From NCBI RefSeq assembly GCF_014334115.1, contig NZ_CP060494.1, forward strand, positions 1,240,001-1,304,000: 64,000 nucleotides of DNA, written 5' to 3'. Shown piece after piece: positions 18,289-25,883 of the stretch; position 1 is the first letter of the stretch; the number at the start of each line of letters is the position of its first letter. The notes beneath the pieces were generated by a model. That model ran no database searches, was not told the DNA's origin, and saw nothing but the letters and a program-made list of their open reading frames with translations. The position numbers and the translations under genes are program-made. The stretch is from Sphingosinithalassobacter sp. CS137. GTDB taxonomy: Bacteria > Pseudomonadota > Alphaproteobacteria > Sphingomonadales > Sphingomonadaceae.

Positions 18289-19017
18289 TCACCTGCACGC
18301 GCGCCAGCCCATGGCGCCGCGCTCCGCCTGATCGAGATGCAGGTGATCGCGGTGCGCCGCGTTATAGTCGGGCGACAGCACCGTAGCGAACAGGTCGCAC
18401 GCGCCGTCGCGCACTTCGCGCAGGAACGCCGCCTCCGGCCCCTCTCCTTCCCAGTCGCGCAGCACCGAGATGCGCGTGCCGTCCTCCAGCCGGAAACCCG
18501 CCACGTCGAGCGCATCGGCGGTGGCATGCTCGCTCCAGTCGCCGGTGCTGCGCCCGTAGAGGCGGCGGCAGCTATAGCTGCCCAGATGCTCGATCGCTTC
18601 GACAGGTTCGCCGAAGTGCCGCCGTGCGGCGGGCTGCAACACGTTCCACTCCCACATCGCCAGCGCCGCGGCGACGGGGCAGGAAACGCCTGGCCGGTCG
18701 GGAGCGAAGCCGATCGTGCGCGCGCCGCCCGTTCCAAGCCGCACCGCATCCTCATATCGGCACTGGTCCGATCCCGCGGGTTCGAGCGGGACATATTCGA
18801 CTCCCGCCGCGTCCAGCAGCTGGCGGCAGCGGGCGAAATCGTCGGTAAGCCCGGCGAGCTTGCGCCCGGTGAAGGCGCCTACCGGCTGCCCGAGGTCGAG
18901 CTTGGTCCAGGGCAGATCCTGCGGCCGCTTTCGGACGACGGCATAGAGCGCCAGCCCCAGCGCCAGCAGCACGGCAAAGGCGATCGCCGCGCCGAGAAAG
19001 CGGCGGAGCGCGCTCAC
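18289..19017 (-). CDS. Extensin-like (ExlP) family envelope protein
   Basis: A 242-residue protein with an N-terminal membrane anchor (FLGAAIAFAVLLALGLALYA) and a periplasmic extensin-like C-terminal domain. Six cysteines are spaced as in that family (DDFARCRQLL, GSDQCRYED, GVSCPVAAAL, GSYSCRRLYG, DGACDLF, WRACR). The motif YNAAHRDHLHLD resembles the zinc-binding HxxxH of M15 D-Ala-D-Ala peptidases, so a peptidoglycan role is plausible. A GTG start overlaps the upstream NUDIX stop by GTGA. Confidence 0.85.
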   Translation of the reverse strand: MSALRRFLGAAIAFAVLLALGLALYAVVRKRPQDLPWTKLDLGQPVGAFTGRKLAGLTDDFARCRQLLDAAGVEYVPLEPAGSDQCRYEDAVRLGTGGARTIGFAPDRPGVSCPVAAALAMWEWNVLQPAARRHFGEPVEAIEHLGSYSCRRLYGRSTGDWSEHATADALDVAGFRLEDGTRISVLRDWEGEGPEAAFLREVRDGACDLFATVLSPDYNAAHRDHLHLDQAERGAMGWRACR

Positions 19018-19766
19018 CCGCGTGTCGCTCGATCGATCGCTTCCGAAGTCACCGGATAGCCGCAGTCGTTCGGGATGCAGAGATGGTCGGCATCGTCGCG
19101 GCGCTCCACCCAGGGTGTGATCGTGCGGACGGGATGGGCGCGCGCATTGGCCGCAGCCTCGTCGAACGAACCGAACGTCGCCAGCCGCTCGAGGTTGCGC
19201 CGAGTGGGAAAGATGATCCGGGCGCGCCCCGCGTCGGCTTCCGCGAGAACCTGCCGCGCGGTCGCCCAGAACACGCGCACCGATTCGGTCGCGTCGGGCG
19301 TTGGCTCCGGCCCCTCCGCAGGCGCGCGCGCGAGATAGAAATACGTGTCGAACACCCGCCGGTCGTGATCGGGGCACCAGCGTGCGAACGGCACCAGCGC
19401 ATGCGGATCGAGCGTCGCGGCGTGATCGCGCAGCAGCTCGCCAAACGTCGCTCCCGCCGCCAGCTCGGCGCGCATGGCCGCGATCCGTTCGGCGGCAACG
19501 GACAGGCCAGGCGCAAGCCCGGTCTCCTCGAGCGATTCACGCACTGCGGCGATCCGCGCGGCGAGATCGTCGGCATCGCCGTCCCACTGCGTCGCCAGAA
19601 CGCGATCGGCGGGATCGACCCGGCCGCCCGGAAAAACCAATGCGCCGCCGGCGAACGACATGGCACGGGCGCGCTCGACCATCAGCAGCTCGGGCGCCGC
19701 GCCGCCCGGCGTCTCGCGGATCACCACGACGGTCGCGGCTGGAACGATTTCACTCGGAGAGCCCAT
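19014..19766 (-). CDS. NUDIX hydrolase (NUDT19-like)
   Basis: Hydrolyses a nucleoside diphosphate linked to another group, often a CoA derivative in this branch. The 250-residue product has a NUDIX box with an insertion: FPGGRVDPADR then AAVRESLEETGL, including the REUxEExGU core. The length and the C-terminal PTRRNLERLATF segment match NUDT19-type proteins. It forms an operon with the extensin-like gene. The start is divergent from the MgtC gene, with a CCTCTAGAGG palindrome between them that supplies AGAGG-type ribosome binding sites to both strands. Confidence 0.87.
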   Translation of the reverse strand: MGSPSEIVPAATVVVIRETPGGAAPELLMVERARAMSFAGGALVFPGGRVDPADRVLATQWDGDADDLAARIAAVRESLEETGLAPGLSVAAERIAAMRAELAAGATFGELLRDHAATLDPHALVPFARWCPDHDRRVFDTYFYLARAPAEGPEPTPDATESVRVFWATARQVLAEADAGRARIIFPTRRNLERLATFGSFDEAAANARAHPVRTITPWVERRDDADHLCIPNDCGYPVTSEAIDRATRG

Positions 19767-19800
19767 GACCGACCTCTAGAGGACACCCGCGGGCGTGCAA

Positions 19801-19839
19801 CATGCATCCCAACGCGCCGACACCCGTTGGGATGCCATG
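19801..19839. promoter_or_regulatory. Inverted repeat over the start of the MgtC-family gene
   Basis: GCATCCCAAC (19804-19813) and GTTGGGATGC (19826-19835) form a perfect 10-bp inverted repeat with a 12-base loop. With one bulged base the arms extend to CATG on both sides, so the second arm ends on the ATG at 19837. In RNA this would mask the start codon; in DNA it could be an operator for the divergent NUDIX and MgtC genes. Confidence 0.6.
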
Positions 19840-20310
19840 GCCCCGCTCCCCGAAATCGCCGATGTCGGCACGGTTGAAATCGCCCTGCGGCTGGGTTCCG
19901 CGACCGGACTCGGCGTGCTGCTGGGGCTCGACCGCGAAGTGACGGGCCACTCGGCGGGGATTCGCACCCATGGAATCGTCGCGCTCAGCTCGGCGACGAT
20001 CATGCTGACGGCGCTGCTGTTGTTCGCCGAGCTGCGCACGACCGACGCCCAGCCCGATCCGCTGCGCGCGATCCAGGGGCTCGCCCAGGCGATCGGCTTC
20101 ATCGCGGCGGGGCTGATCTTCGTGCGCGCCGGCGACGTGCGAAACCTGACGACCGCTGCCAACATCTGGCTCTCGGCGGCGGTCGGGATCGCGTGCGGGG
20201 CGGGTCAGTGGCAGGTGGTGACAATCGCCGCGGTGCTGGGGCTGACCCTGCTGGTCGCGCTGCGCATCGCCAAGCGCCATATTTCGTGGATCGAAGCCGA
20301 CGACGAGTGA
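19837..20310 (+). CDS. MgtC/SapB-family membrane protein
   Basis: A 157-residue inner-membrane protein with the MgtC pattern: LGLDREVTGHSAGIRTHGIVAL (helix 1-2 region), then AIGFIAAGLIFVRAGDVRNLTTAANIWLSAAVG. Relatives are involved in adaptation to low magnesium or in membrane-potential control; the biochemical role is unsettled. ATG 19837 is preferred for family fit. A GTG at 19795 with AGAGGA upstream is an in-frame alternative that would place the inverted repeat inside the gene. Confidence 0.87.
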   Translation: MAPLPEIADVGTVEIALRLGSATGLGVLLGLDREVTGHSAGIRTHGIVALSSATIMLTALLLFAELRTTDAQPDPLRAIQGLAQAIGFIAAGLIFVRAGDVRNLTTAANIWLSAAVGIACGAGQWQVVTIAAVLGLTLLVALRIAKRHISWIEADDE

Positions 20311-20364
20311 GCGGCGCCCGGCGGGCGGGAAATGATGGCGGGCGCAAACCGGTCCGTGAGGAAC

Positions 20365-20440
20365 TGGTGGAGCCGAGGGGAGTCGAACCCCTGACCTCTG
20401 CAGTGCGATTGCAGCGCTCTGCCAACTGAGCTACGGCCCC
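20365..20440 (-). tRNA. tRNA-Ala (anticodon CGC)
   Basis: The complementary strand folds as a full cloverleaf. The acceptor stem is GGGGCCG / CGGCTCC, the D arm contains AGCTCAGTTGGCAGAGC, the anticodon arm is CTGCA-ATCGCAC-TGCAG giving anticodon CGC (reads GCG, alanine), and the T arm has GGTTCGACTCC. The CCA end is encoded. No integrase gene or duplicated tRNA end was seen nearby. Confidence 0.96.
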
Positions 20441-20668
20441 GCCATCAACCCCGGCCGTGCCGGGGTCGCTCCCCTTAGCGACAGCTTGGCGCCGTTGCAA
20501 CTGGTGCCGATCACGCTTTTCATCGCGGCCGAAACGAAGCTGCGCCGAAACGCCGCATCCGCGCGCCAAGCCCATGGAACGATTGGGCTTCCCATCCTTT
20601 GATTCAGTGTACGGCAGCGCGGGAATTCGCCCGCAGCGCCAGTAACTTAAAGAACAAAGGAGGATATT

Positions 20669-21676
20669 ATGGACGACCGCTATTATCGCAACAGTCCCCA
20701 ATCTGATTATTACGGCCGCAGAGACCCGCAAGACTATACCCGCGACTATGGATCGGGCCGAGACTATACCTACAGTAGCGCGCGCGACTATGCCGCGGCC
20801 GATCGTGGCCGGGGCGCGGAGCGCGGACGCGAACGCTATGGCGCCGACTACGGCGACGGCGATTATTATGGCGGCCGCGAGCCCTGGACGCACGGACGTG
20901 GCGACCGCTTCCGCGGCACGATGAACAATGGCTACCGCGACGAGGATTTCGACCGCGGCTATGGCTCCGATCGCGACACGCGCGGCTATGGCTCGAATCG
21001 CGACCGCATGTATGGCGAGGACCGCCGCGGCGACTGGGGACGCGACCGCAGCTATCGCACGCAGAACCGCTACGACGACCGCGATCGCGGTTTCTTCGAT
21101 CGTGCGGGCGACGAAGTGCGCTCCTGGTTCGGAGACGACGATGCCGAGCGGCGCCGTGAAATGGATCAGCGCTACGACGAGCGGCACAGCCGCCGCGACC
21201 GCTGGGACAACCCCTATGGCCGCGAGGACGGGCATTATCATCAATGGCGCCGCCAGCGCATCGCCGAGCTCGACCGCGACTATGACGAATATCGGCGCGA
21301 GAACGCCGAACGGTTCCACAACGAGTTCGCCAGCTTCCGCTCCGAACGGCAGACCCAGCGCGATTCGCTGAGTCGGGTGAAGGAGCATATGGAAGTGCTC
21401 GGTTCCGACGGACAGCATGTCGGTACCGTCGACAAGGTCCGTGGCGACCGCATCCTGCTGACGAAGAACGACAAGGACGCGGGCGGCCATCATCATTCAA
21501 TCCCCTCGCGCTGGATTGAATCGGTCGACAAGGACAAGGTGAAGATCCGCAAGACCGCCGACGAGGCGCAGTCGAAGTGGCGCGACGAGGAACGCAACAT
21601 GGCGTTCTTCCGCGACGACGAAAACGACATGAGCGGCGACCGCAACCTCAACCGGGCCTTTTCGGGCACCTACTGA
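20669..21676 (+). CDS. Low-complexity Arg/Asp/Tyr/Gly-rich protein with C-terminal DUF2171 domain
   Basis: A 335-residue soluble protein with no signal peptide. Residues 1 to about 145 are disordered and dominated by R, D, Y and G, with repeats of the type RDY, YGSDRD and YGSNRD. The centre has RSWFGDDDAERRR, a motif seen with sporadic sphingomonad stress proteins, then a helical charged stretch. Residues of about 240-310 form a DUF2171 (PRC-barrel-like) domain beginning MEVLGSDGQHVGTVDKVRGD. A strong AAAGGAGG ribosome binding site precedes the ATG. The role is unknown; stress or desiccation protection is a guess. Confidence 0.85.
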   Translation: MDDRYYRNSPQSDYYGRRDPQDYTRDYGSGRDYTYSSARDYAAADRGRGAERGRERYGADYGDGDYYGGREPWTHGRGDRFRGTMNNGYRDEDFDRGYGSDRDTRGYGSNRDRMYGEDRRGDWGRDRSYRTQNRYDDRDRGFFDRAGDEVRSWFGDDDAERRREMDQRYDERHSRRDRWDNPYGREDGHYHQWRRQRIAELDRDYDEYRRENAERFHNEFASFRSERQTQRDSLSRVKEHMEVLGSDGQHVGTVDKVRGDRILLTKNDKDAGGHHHSIPSRWIESVDKDKVKIRKTADEAQSKWRDEERNMAFFRDDENDMSGDRNLNRAFSGTY

Positions 21677-21710
21677 GGCAACAGGATCGCGCACCCGCGG
21701 GTGCGAAGCG

Positions 21711-21740
21711 AGGGCCCGGGAGCGATCCCGGGCCCTTCTT
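21711..21740 (+). terminator. Terminator after the DUF2171 gene
   Basis: A perfect 11-bp stem AGGGCCCGGGA / TCCCGGGCCCT with loop GCGA followed by TCTTC. It lies between convergent genes and could work on both strands. A second palindrome GCACCCGCGGGTGC sits just upstream. Confidence 0.82.
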
Positions 21741-21756
21741 CGTTCCGGCGTCCACG

Positions 21757-22716
21757 CTACCGGGCCAGAAACTCCTCCAGCTCGGCCGCGAATGCCTCCG
21801 GCTGGTCGAGCATGATGAAATGATAGCTGTCGGGCACCGCCACCATCCGCGCACCCGACCCGGCATATTGCGGCTCCCAGATCGCACGCGCCTGCGCTTC
21901 GCCCATCCCGGCGGCGTAGAGCACGGTGAACGGCCGTGCGGTGATCGCCTCGAGTTCGGGCCGCATGTCGGTCACCATATCCTCGTACATCGCCTGCGCG
22001 ACGACGCGCTGATCGGCCGCGCTCGACCAGTTCGCCACCTGAATCCGCCCCTCGGATGTGATCGACCAGATGCCGCCCGGATCGCTGGTGACCGGTCCGG
22101 CAGTCGCCTCGCCCGTCTCCGCCTGCGCCAGCAGCATCGCCCGCATCTGTTCGGCGCGGGGTCGGATCGCATCGACCGATTCGGCTCCCATGACGGTACC
22201 GAAGAAGGGGAACGCATCGACCACCATCAGCCGCCCCACGGCATCGGGATGTCGCGCGGCGAGCATCAGCCCGACGAGTCCGCCCATCGAATGGCCCACG
22301 ACGGCCGGCGATTCGATCCCGCGCTCGGCGATGAAGCCGCGGAGTTCGGCGACGATGCCGTCGAGCACGCCCGGCTCCAGATTGGCGCGCGGATCGCCGC
22401 CGCCGAAGCCGTTCACCTGAACCAGATGCACGGTGTGGTTCGCGGCAAGGCCCGGCGCGACGCCGTCCCACACCGCGCGTGGGCTGGACAGACCGGGGAT
22501 CAGGAACACCGCGGGCCCGGAGCCGATGGTCCGGATCGAGATATGTTCGCCCTGCATCATCGCCTCCTGCGCCGAAGCGGCAGAGTGCGCGGGGATGATG
22601 CGTGCCGCGCTTTCGGCGCGATCGGCGGCGGCGCCGGCGATCAGCACGGCGGCGGCTGCGAAGGACGCGACGATCGCGTTGCGGTTTGGGGCGCGGTTGC
22701 AGCTGCAGAACATCAT
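21757..22716 (-). CDS. Alpha/beta-fold hydrolase with N-terminal membrane anchor
   Basis: A 319-residue serine hydrolase. The N-terminus has a hydrophobic stretch (AIVASFAAAAVLIAGAAAD) that acts as signal or anchor. The nucleophile elbow is GHSMGG, the oxyanion region is FLIPGLSSPRAVWD, and the catalytic His is probably in DSYHFIMLDQP. The substrate is unknown. Two adjacent ATG codons (22716, 22713) overlap the stop of the XRE regulator gene, with GGGAGGAAG upstream, so it is the last gene of a three-gene operon. Confidence 0.88.
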   Translation of the reverse strand: MMFCSCNRAPNRNAIVASFAAAAVLIAGAAADRAESAARIIPAHSAASAQEAMMQGEHISIRTIGSGPAVFLIPGLSSPRAVWDGVAPGLAANHTVHLVQVNGFGGGDPRANLEPGVLDGIVAELRGFIAERGIESPAVVGHSMGGLVGLMLAARHPDAVGRLMVVDAFPFFGTVMGAESVDAIRPRAEQMRAMLLAQAETGEATAGPVTSDPGGIWSITSEGRIQVANWSSAADQRVVAQAMYEDMVTDMRPELEAITARPFTVLYAAGMGEAQARAIWEPQYAGSGARMVAVPDSYHFIMLDQPEAFAAELEEFLAR

Positions 22717-22922
22717 TCGGCTTCCTCCCTGGATGGGTTGGTGAAAATCGCTTCGATCGGCATTTCGAAGACGTCGGAAATCTTGAAGGCGAGCGGCAGC
22801 GAGGGATCGTAGCGCCCGGTCTCGATCGCGTTCACGCTCTGGCGTGAGACTTCGAGCAGGTCGGCCAGATGCTGCTGGCTCCACTGGCGCTCGGCGCGCA
22901 GCACGCGCAGGCGGTTCTTCAT
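22713..22922 (-). CDS. Small XRE-family transcriptional regulator
   Basis: A 69-residue single-domain HTH protein: WSQQHLADLLEVSRQSVNAI forms helices 2 and 3, then ETGRYDPSLPLAFKIS. This YvaO/DUF-type XRE branch is normally encoded beside a small membrane protein, as here, and represses its own operon. It overlaps by 4 bases with both the upstream membrane gene and the downstream hydrolase. Confidence 0.92.
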   Translation of the reverse strand: MKNRLRVLRAERQWSQQHLADLLEVSRQSVNAIETGRYDPSLPLAFKISDVFEMPIEAIFTNPSREEAE

Positions 22923-23329
22923 TCCCCCGCCCCCGCCGCCTTGTCGCGCAGACCGACCGCGCACTGCGCCAGCCCCCAGGAAATGCACCAGATCGGAAAG
23001 GCCCAGAACACGTCCACCTGCCCGATCACCTCGGCATATTGCATGAAGCCGAGCACGGTGGAGATCGACAGCACGACACCGATCCCGAACAGCATCGCCG
23101 AAACGATCTGGCGGCGCAGGAACTCGTCGGTCTCCTCGACCAGGTAGATGCCGATCACCACGAGCGCGGCGATCACCGGCAGCGCGGGCAGGACAGAGAG
23201 CAGGATTCGCGCCGCGCCCGAAGGATCATAGTTGTTGAGCGCCCAGCTGCTCGAGCTGAGCACCACCACATAGGCGGCCATCGTGGTGAAGAACCGCTTG
23301 GTGTAGCGCTTGGCAGCGGCAGTACGCAT
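22919..23329 (-). CDS. Small four-helix membrane protein, partner of XRE regulator
   Basis: A 136-residue inner-membrane protein with about four hydrophobic helices (FTTMAAYVVVLSSSSWAL, ILLSVLPALPVIAALVVIGI, IVSAMLFGIGVVLSISTVLGF, VFWAFPIWCISWGLAQC). Conserved acidic residues YLVEETDEFLRRQ lie between helices 2 and 3. The function is unknown; the family is widespread next to XRE regulators. ATG 23329 has GGGAG upstream. First gene of the operon. Confidence 0.83.
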   Translation of the reverse strand: MRTAAAKRYTKRFFTTMAAYVVVLSSSSWALNNYDPSGAARILLSVLPALPVIAALVVIGIYLVEETDEFLRRQIVSAMLFGIGVVLSISTVLGFMQYAEVIGQVDVFWAFPIWCISWGLAQCAVGLRDKAAGAGE

Positions 23330-23340
23330 TGGAAAGCTCC

Positions 23341-23357
23341 CTTGTTCAAATGACAAG
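23341..23357 (-). promoter_or_regulatory. Putative XRE operator
   Basis: CTTGT-TCAAATG-ACAAG, a 5-bp arm inverted repeat 11 bases before the first gene of the XRE operon. The related words CAAGCTG and CAGCTTG flank 23389-23430. The position fits autorepression by the XRE protein. It overlaps the ribosome binding region, so it could also be a leader RNA feature. Confidence 0.5.
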
Positions 23358-23412
23358 GTAGCTTTACGCCGAGTCGCCCCGGAGTGTCAAGCTGGCTTTC
23401 CTATTTGGCGTG

Positions 23413-24807
23413 TCAGCTTGTCAAATCGCCAAGCATCCTTTGCGCCAGCAGGCTCAGCGTGTCGTCGCGCGCACCCATCAGGACGATCCGGTCGCCCGGG
23501 CGCGCCTGCGCCACAAGATGGTCGGCGGCCGCATCGCGATCGGGGATATGGCGGGCGTTGCGGCCGGCGACGCCCACATCGGCGACGATGTCCGCGCTCG
23601 TGACTTCGCGGGCGACCGTTCCGCCGAGATACACCGGGTCGGGCAGCACCAGCAGGTCGTCCAGCGCGAGCTTCGCGGCGAACATCGCAACGAGCTCGCG
23701 CCGCATCACCTTCAGCGGACCATAGCCGTGCGGCTGGAACAGCAGCAGGAGCCGGCCGGGAAAGGCATGGAGCGTGTCGAGCGTCGCGGCGATCTTGTCG
23801 GGATTGTGCCCGAAATCGTCGATCACTGCGACGCCGTTCGATTCGCCCACCAGATCGAACCGGCGGCGCAGGCCGGTGAAGCCCTCGATCGCTGCCGCCG
23901 CCGCATCGAGCGGCACGCCGGTCGCGACCACCGCCGCGATCGCAGCCAGCGCGTTCGATACATTATGCCGCCCCGGCACGTTCAACCGCACGTGACGCCG
24001 TGCATTGACCGTGACGAGATCGAACGAGATCGCGAACGGCGCCTCGGCGAGATTTTCCGCCGAGTAATCGGCCTGCCCTTCGACTGCGAAGGTGGCGCGC
24101 TGGCTGGGCGCCAGCTCCATCGCGAGCGCCGCCGCCTCGGCATCGCCGACATTGACGATCGCGGTTCCCGCGCGCGCGAGGAACCCGCCGAACAGCGCGC
24201 GTAGCTGCTCCATCGACATGTGATCGAGGCTGACGTTGTTGAGCACTGCGATCGAAGGCACATAGAGCGCGATCGATCCGTCGCTCTCGTCGACTTCGCT
24301 CACGAAAATCTCGCTCTCGCCGACCAGCGCGCTGGCGAAGGGCGCGTCGGGCGACGCGAAATTCTTCATCACCGCGCCGTTCATCACCGTCGGCGCCTTG
24401 CCCAGCGCGTGCAGCATCCAGCCGATCATGCCGGTGACGGTCGATTTACCGCTCGTTCCGGCCACGCCGATCGAGCGTGGTGCGGCGTTGAAAAGCTGCG
24501 CGAGCAGTTCGGGCCGGCGCAGCTGCTGTGTGCCCACGCGCTCGGCCGCCACCATGTCGGGCACGCTCGCCTCGACCGCGGCGGAGGCCACGACGATCTG
24601 ATCGGGCGAGACGATCCCGCTGCCGTCCTGACGGTGCAGCGTGATGCCCCGATCGCGCAGATAGTCGAATTTCGCAGGCAGCCGGTCCTGATCGAGCGAT
24701 CGGTCCGATCCCGCGACGGTCGCGCCCTGTCCGGCAAGGATCATTGCCAGCGGCATCATCCCCGATCCGCCGATGCCCACGAAGAAGTAGGGTTTGCTGT
24801 GCTGCAT
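23413..24807 (-). CDS. Mur ligase family protein (MurC/Mpl-like)
   Basis: An ATP-dependent ligase of 464 residues joining a UDP-MurNAc species to an amino acid or peptide. The N-terminal Rossmann domain starts FFVGIGGSGMMPLA, as in MurC; the ATP loop is GVAGTSGKSTVTGM (about 114-127). The central domain has EVDESDGSIALY and NNVSLDHM, and the C-terminal ligase domain has FQPHGYGPLKVM. It is not in a cell-division (dcw) cluster. It is divergently arranged with an LD-carboxypeptidase, the enzyme that makes the tripeptide used by Mpl, so a murein-recycling role is likely. Assignment between MurC and Mpl is not certain. Confidence 0.82.
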   Translation of the reverse strand: MQHSKPYFFVGIGGSGMMPLAMILAGQGATVAGSDRSLDQDRLPAKFDYLRDRGITLHRQDGSGIVSPDQIVVASAAVEASVPDMVAAERVGTQQLRRPELLAQLFNAAPRSIGVAGTSGKSTVTGMIGWMLHALGKAPTVMNGAVMKNFASPDAPFASALVGESEIFVSEVDESDGSIALYVPSIAVLNNVSLDHMSMEQLRALFGGFLARAGTAIVNVGDAEAAALAMELAPSQRATFAVEGQADYSAENLAEAPFAISFDLVTVNARRHVRLNVPGRHNVSNALAAIAAVVATGVPLDAAAAAIEGFTGLRRRFDLVGESNGVAVIDDFGHNPDKIAATLDTLHAFPGRLLLLFQPHGYGPLKVMRRELVAMFAAKLALDDLLVLPDPVYLGGTVAREVTSADIVADVGVAGRNARHIPDRDAAADHLVAQARPGDRIVLMGARDDTLSLLAQRMLGDLTS

Positions 24808-24925
24808 GGCCCTGCGCTATCCGGCGCAGCGACGGGGAGCAAGCTTCGGCATTGCCACCTCCGTTTGCCCTCGGGGAACCGCAGAGCCTGTCGATGCGGC
24901 GACACGGGGGTCATTGGCGACGCAG

Positions 24926-24976
24926 TGCTTCGATACGGGCCCTCGACTTCGCTCGGCCCCTGCTCAGCACGAATGG
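24926..24976. repeat. Single REP-like palindromic intergenic element
   Basis: A GC-rich hairpin (GGGCC...GGCCC) flanked by CTTCGATAC and CTGCTCAGCACGAATGG. The words TCGACTTCGCTCGGCC and CAGCACGAAYGG are of the dispersed intergenic kind common in sphingomonad genomes. Only one copy is seen in this window. It lies between the divergent Mur ligase and LD-carboxypeptidase genes. Confidence 0.55.
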
Positions 24977-24996
24977 ATCAAGGAACCAGAAGGGTC

Positions 24997-25812
24997 ATGC
25001 GCATCGCAGTCGTCGCACCGGGCCGGCCGATCAGCAAGGCCAATGCCGCGCGCGTTTCCGCCTTCATGGCGCTCACCTATCCCGCGCACGACATCGTCTT
25101 TCACCCGCAATGCTTCCTCAGCCACGGCCATTTCGCCGGAACCGACGATCAGCGCGCCGCCGCCTTCCTCGAAATGGCCAACGATTCCGCCTTCGACGCG
25201 GTGTGGTTCGCGCGCGGCGGCTATGGCTCGAACCGGATCCTCAGCCGGGTGATGCCCGAGCTCGGCCCGGCCGCACGGAACAAGGCGTATCTCGGCTTTT
25301 CGGACATGGGGTTTCTGCTCGGCGCGCTCTATGCCGCCGGGATCGGCCGCCCGATCCATGCCGCGATGCCGATCAACCTTGGCAGCGACGATGCCGGCGA
25401 ATCGATCGGCTGGGCGCTCGCCTGGCTGATCGACCGCGACCGCCGCGCGCTCGAGCCGCACCTCGACGGCCGCCCGGCCGCCGCATTCAACCTGGCGATC
25501 CTCAATGCGATGATCGGCACGCAATATATGCCCGACCTGACCGATCATGTGCTGATGATCGAAGAAGTCTCGGAGCCGCTCTACCGGTTCGACCGGATGT
25601 TCTTCACCGTCGCGCACGCGACTCAGTTGAAGGGCATCGCCGGCATCCGGCTGGGTGCGGTCACCGACGTTCAGGAAAACAACCCGCCCTTTGCCGAAAC
25701 GCCCGAACAGATCGCGCAGCGCTGGTGCGCCGAAATGGACGTGCCCTATCTGGGCCGCGCGGAGATCGGGCACATCGCGCTCAACCGGGTCGTGCCGTTC
25801 GGAGTGGTCTGA
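24997..25812 (+). CDS. LD-carboxypeptidase (peptidase family S66)
   Basis: Removes the terminal D-alanine from murein tetrapeptides in the cytoplasm during peptidoglycan recycling; MccF-type members instead cleave microcin C-like adducts. The 271-residue product has the nucleophile Ser78 in FARGGYGSNR and candidate Glu/His of the S66 triad in LMIEEVSE and EIGHIALNRVVPFGV. AGAAGGG lies before the ATG. Its position opposite a Mur ligase supports the recycling role over immunity. Confidence 0.87.
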   Translation: MRIAVVAPGRPISKANAARVSAFMALTYPAHDIVFHPQCFLSHGHFAGTDDQRAAAFLEMANDSAFDAVWFARGGYGSNRILSRVMPELGPAARNKAYLGFSDMGFLLGALYAAGIGRPIHAAMPINLGSDDAGESIGWALAWLIDRDRRALEPHLDGRPAAAFNLAILNAMIGTQYMPDLTDHVLMIEEVSEPLYRFDRMFFTVAHATQLKGIAGIRLGAVTDVQENNPPFAETPEQIAQRWCAEMDVPYLGRAEIGHIALNRVVPFGVV

Positions 25813-25883
25813 CGGTGGCCGGCGGCTCGTTTCGCTGAAGGACGACGGGCGCCGCTCGCCCGCCCGACGAGCGGCGCGCCGCC

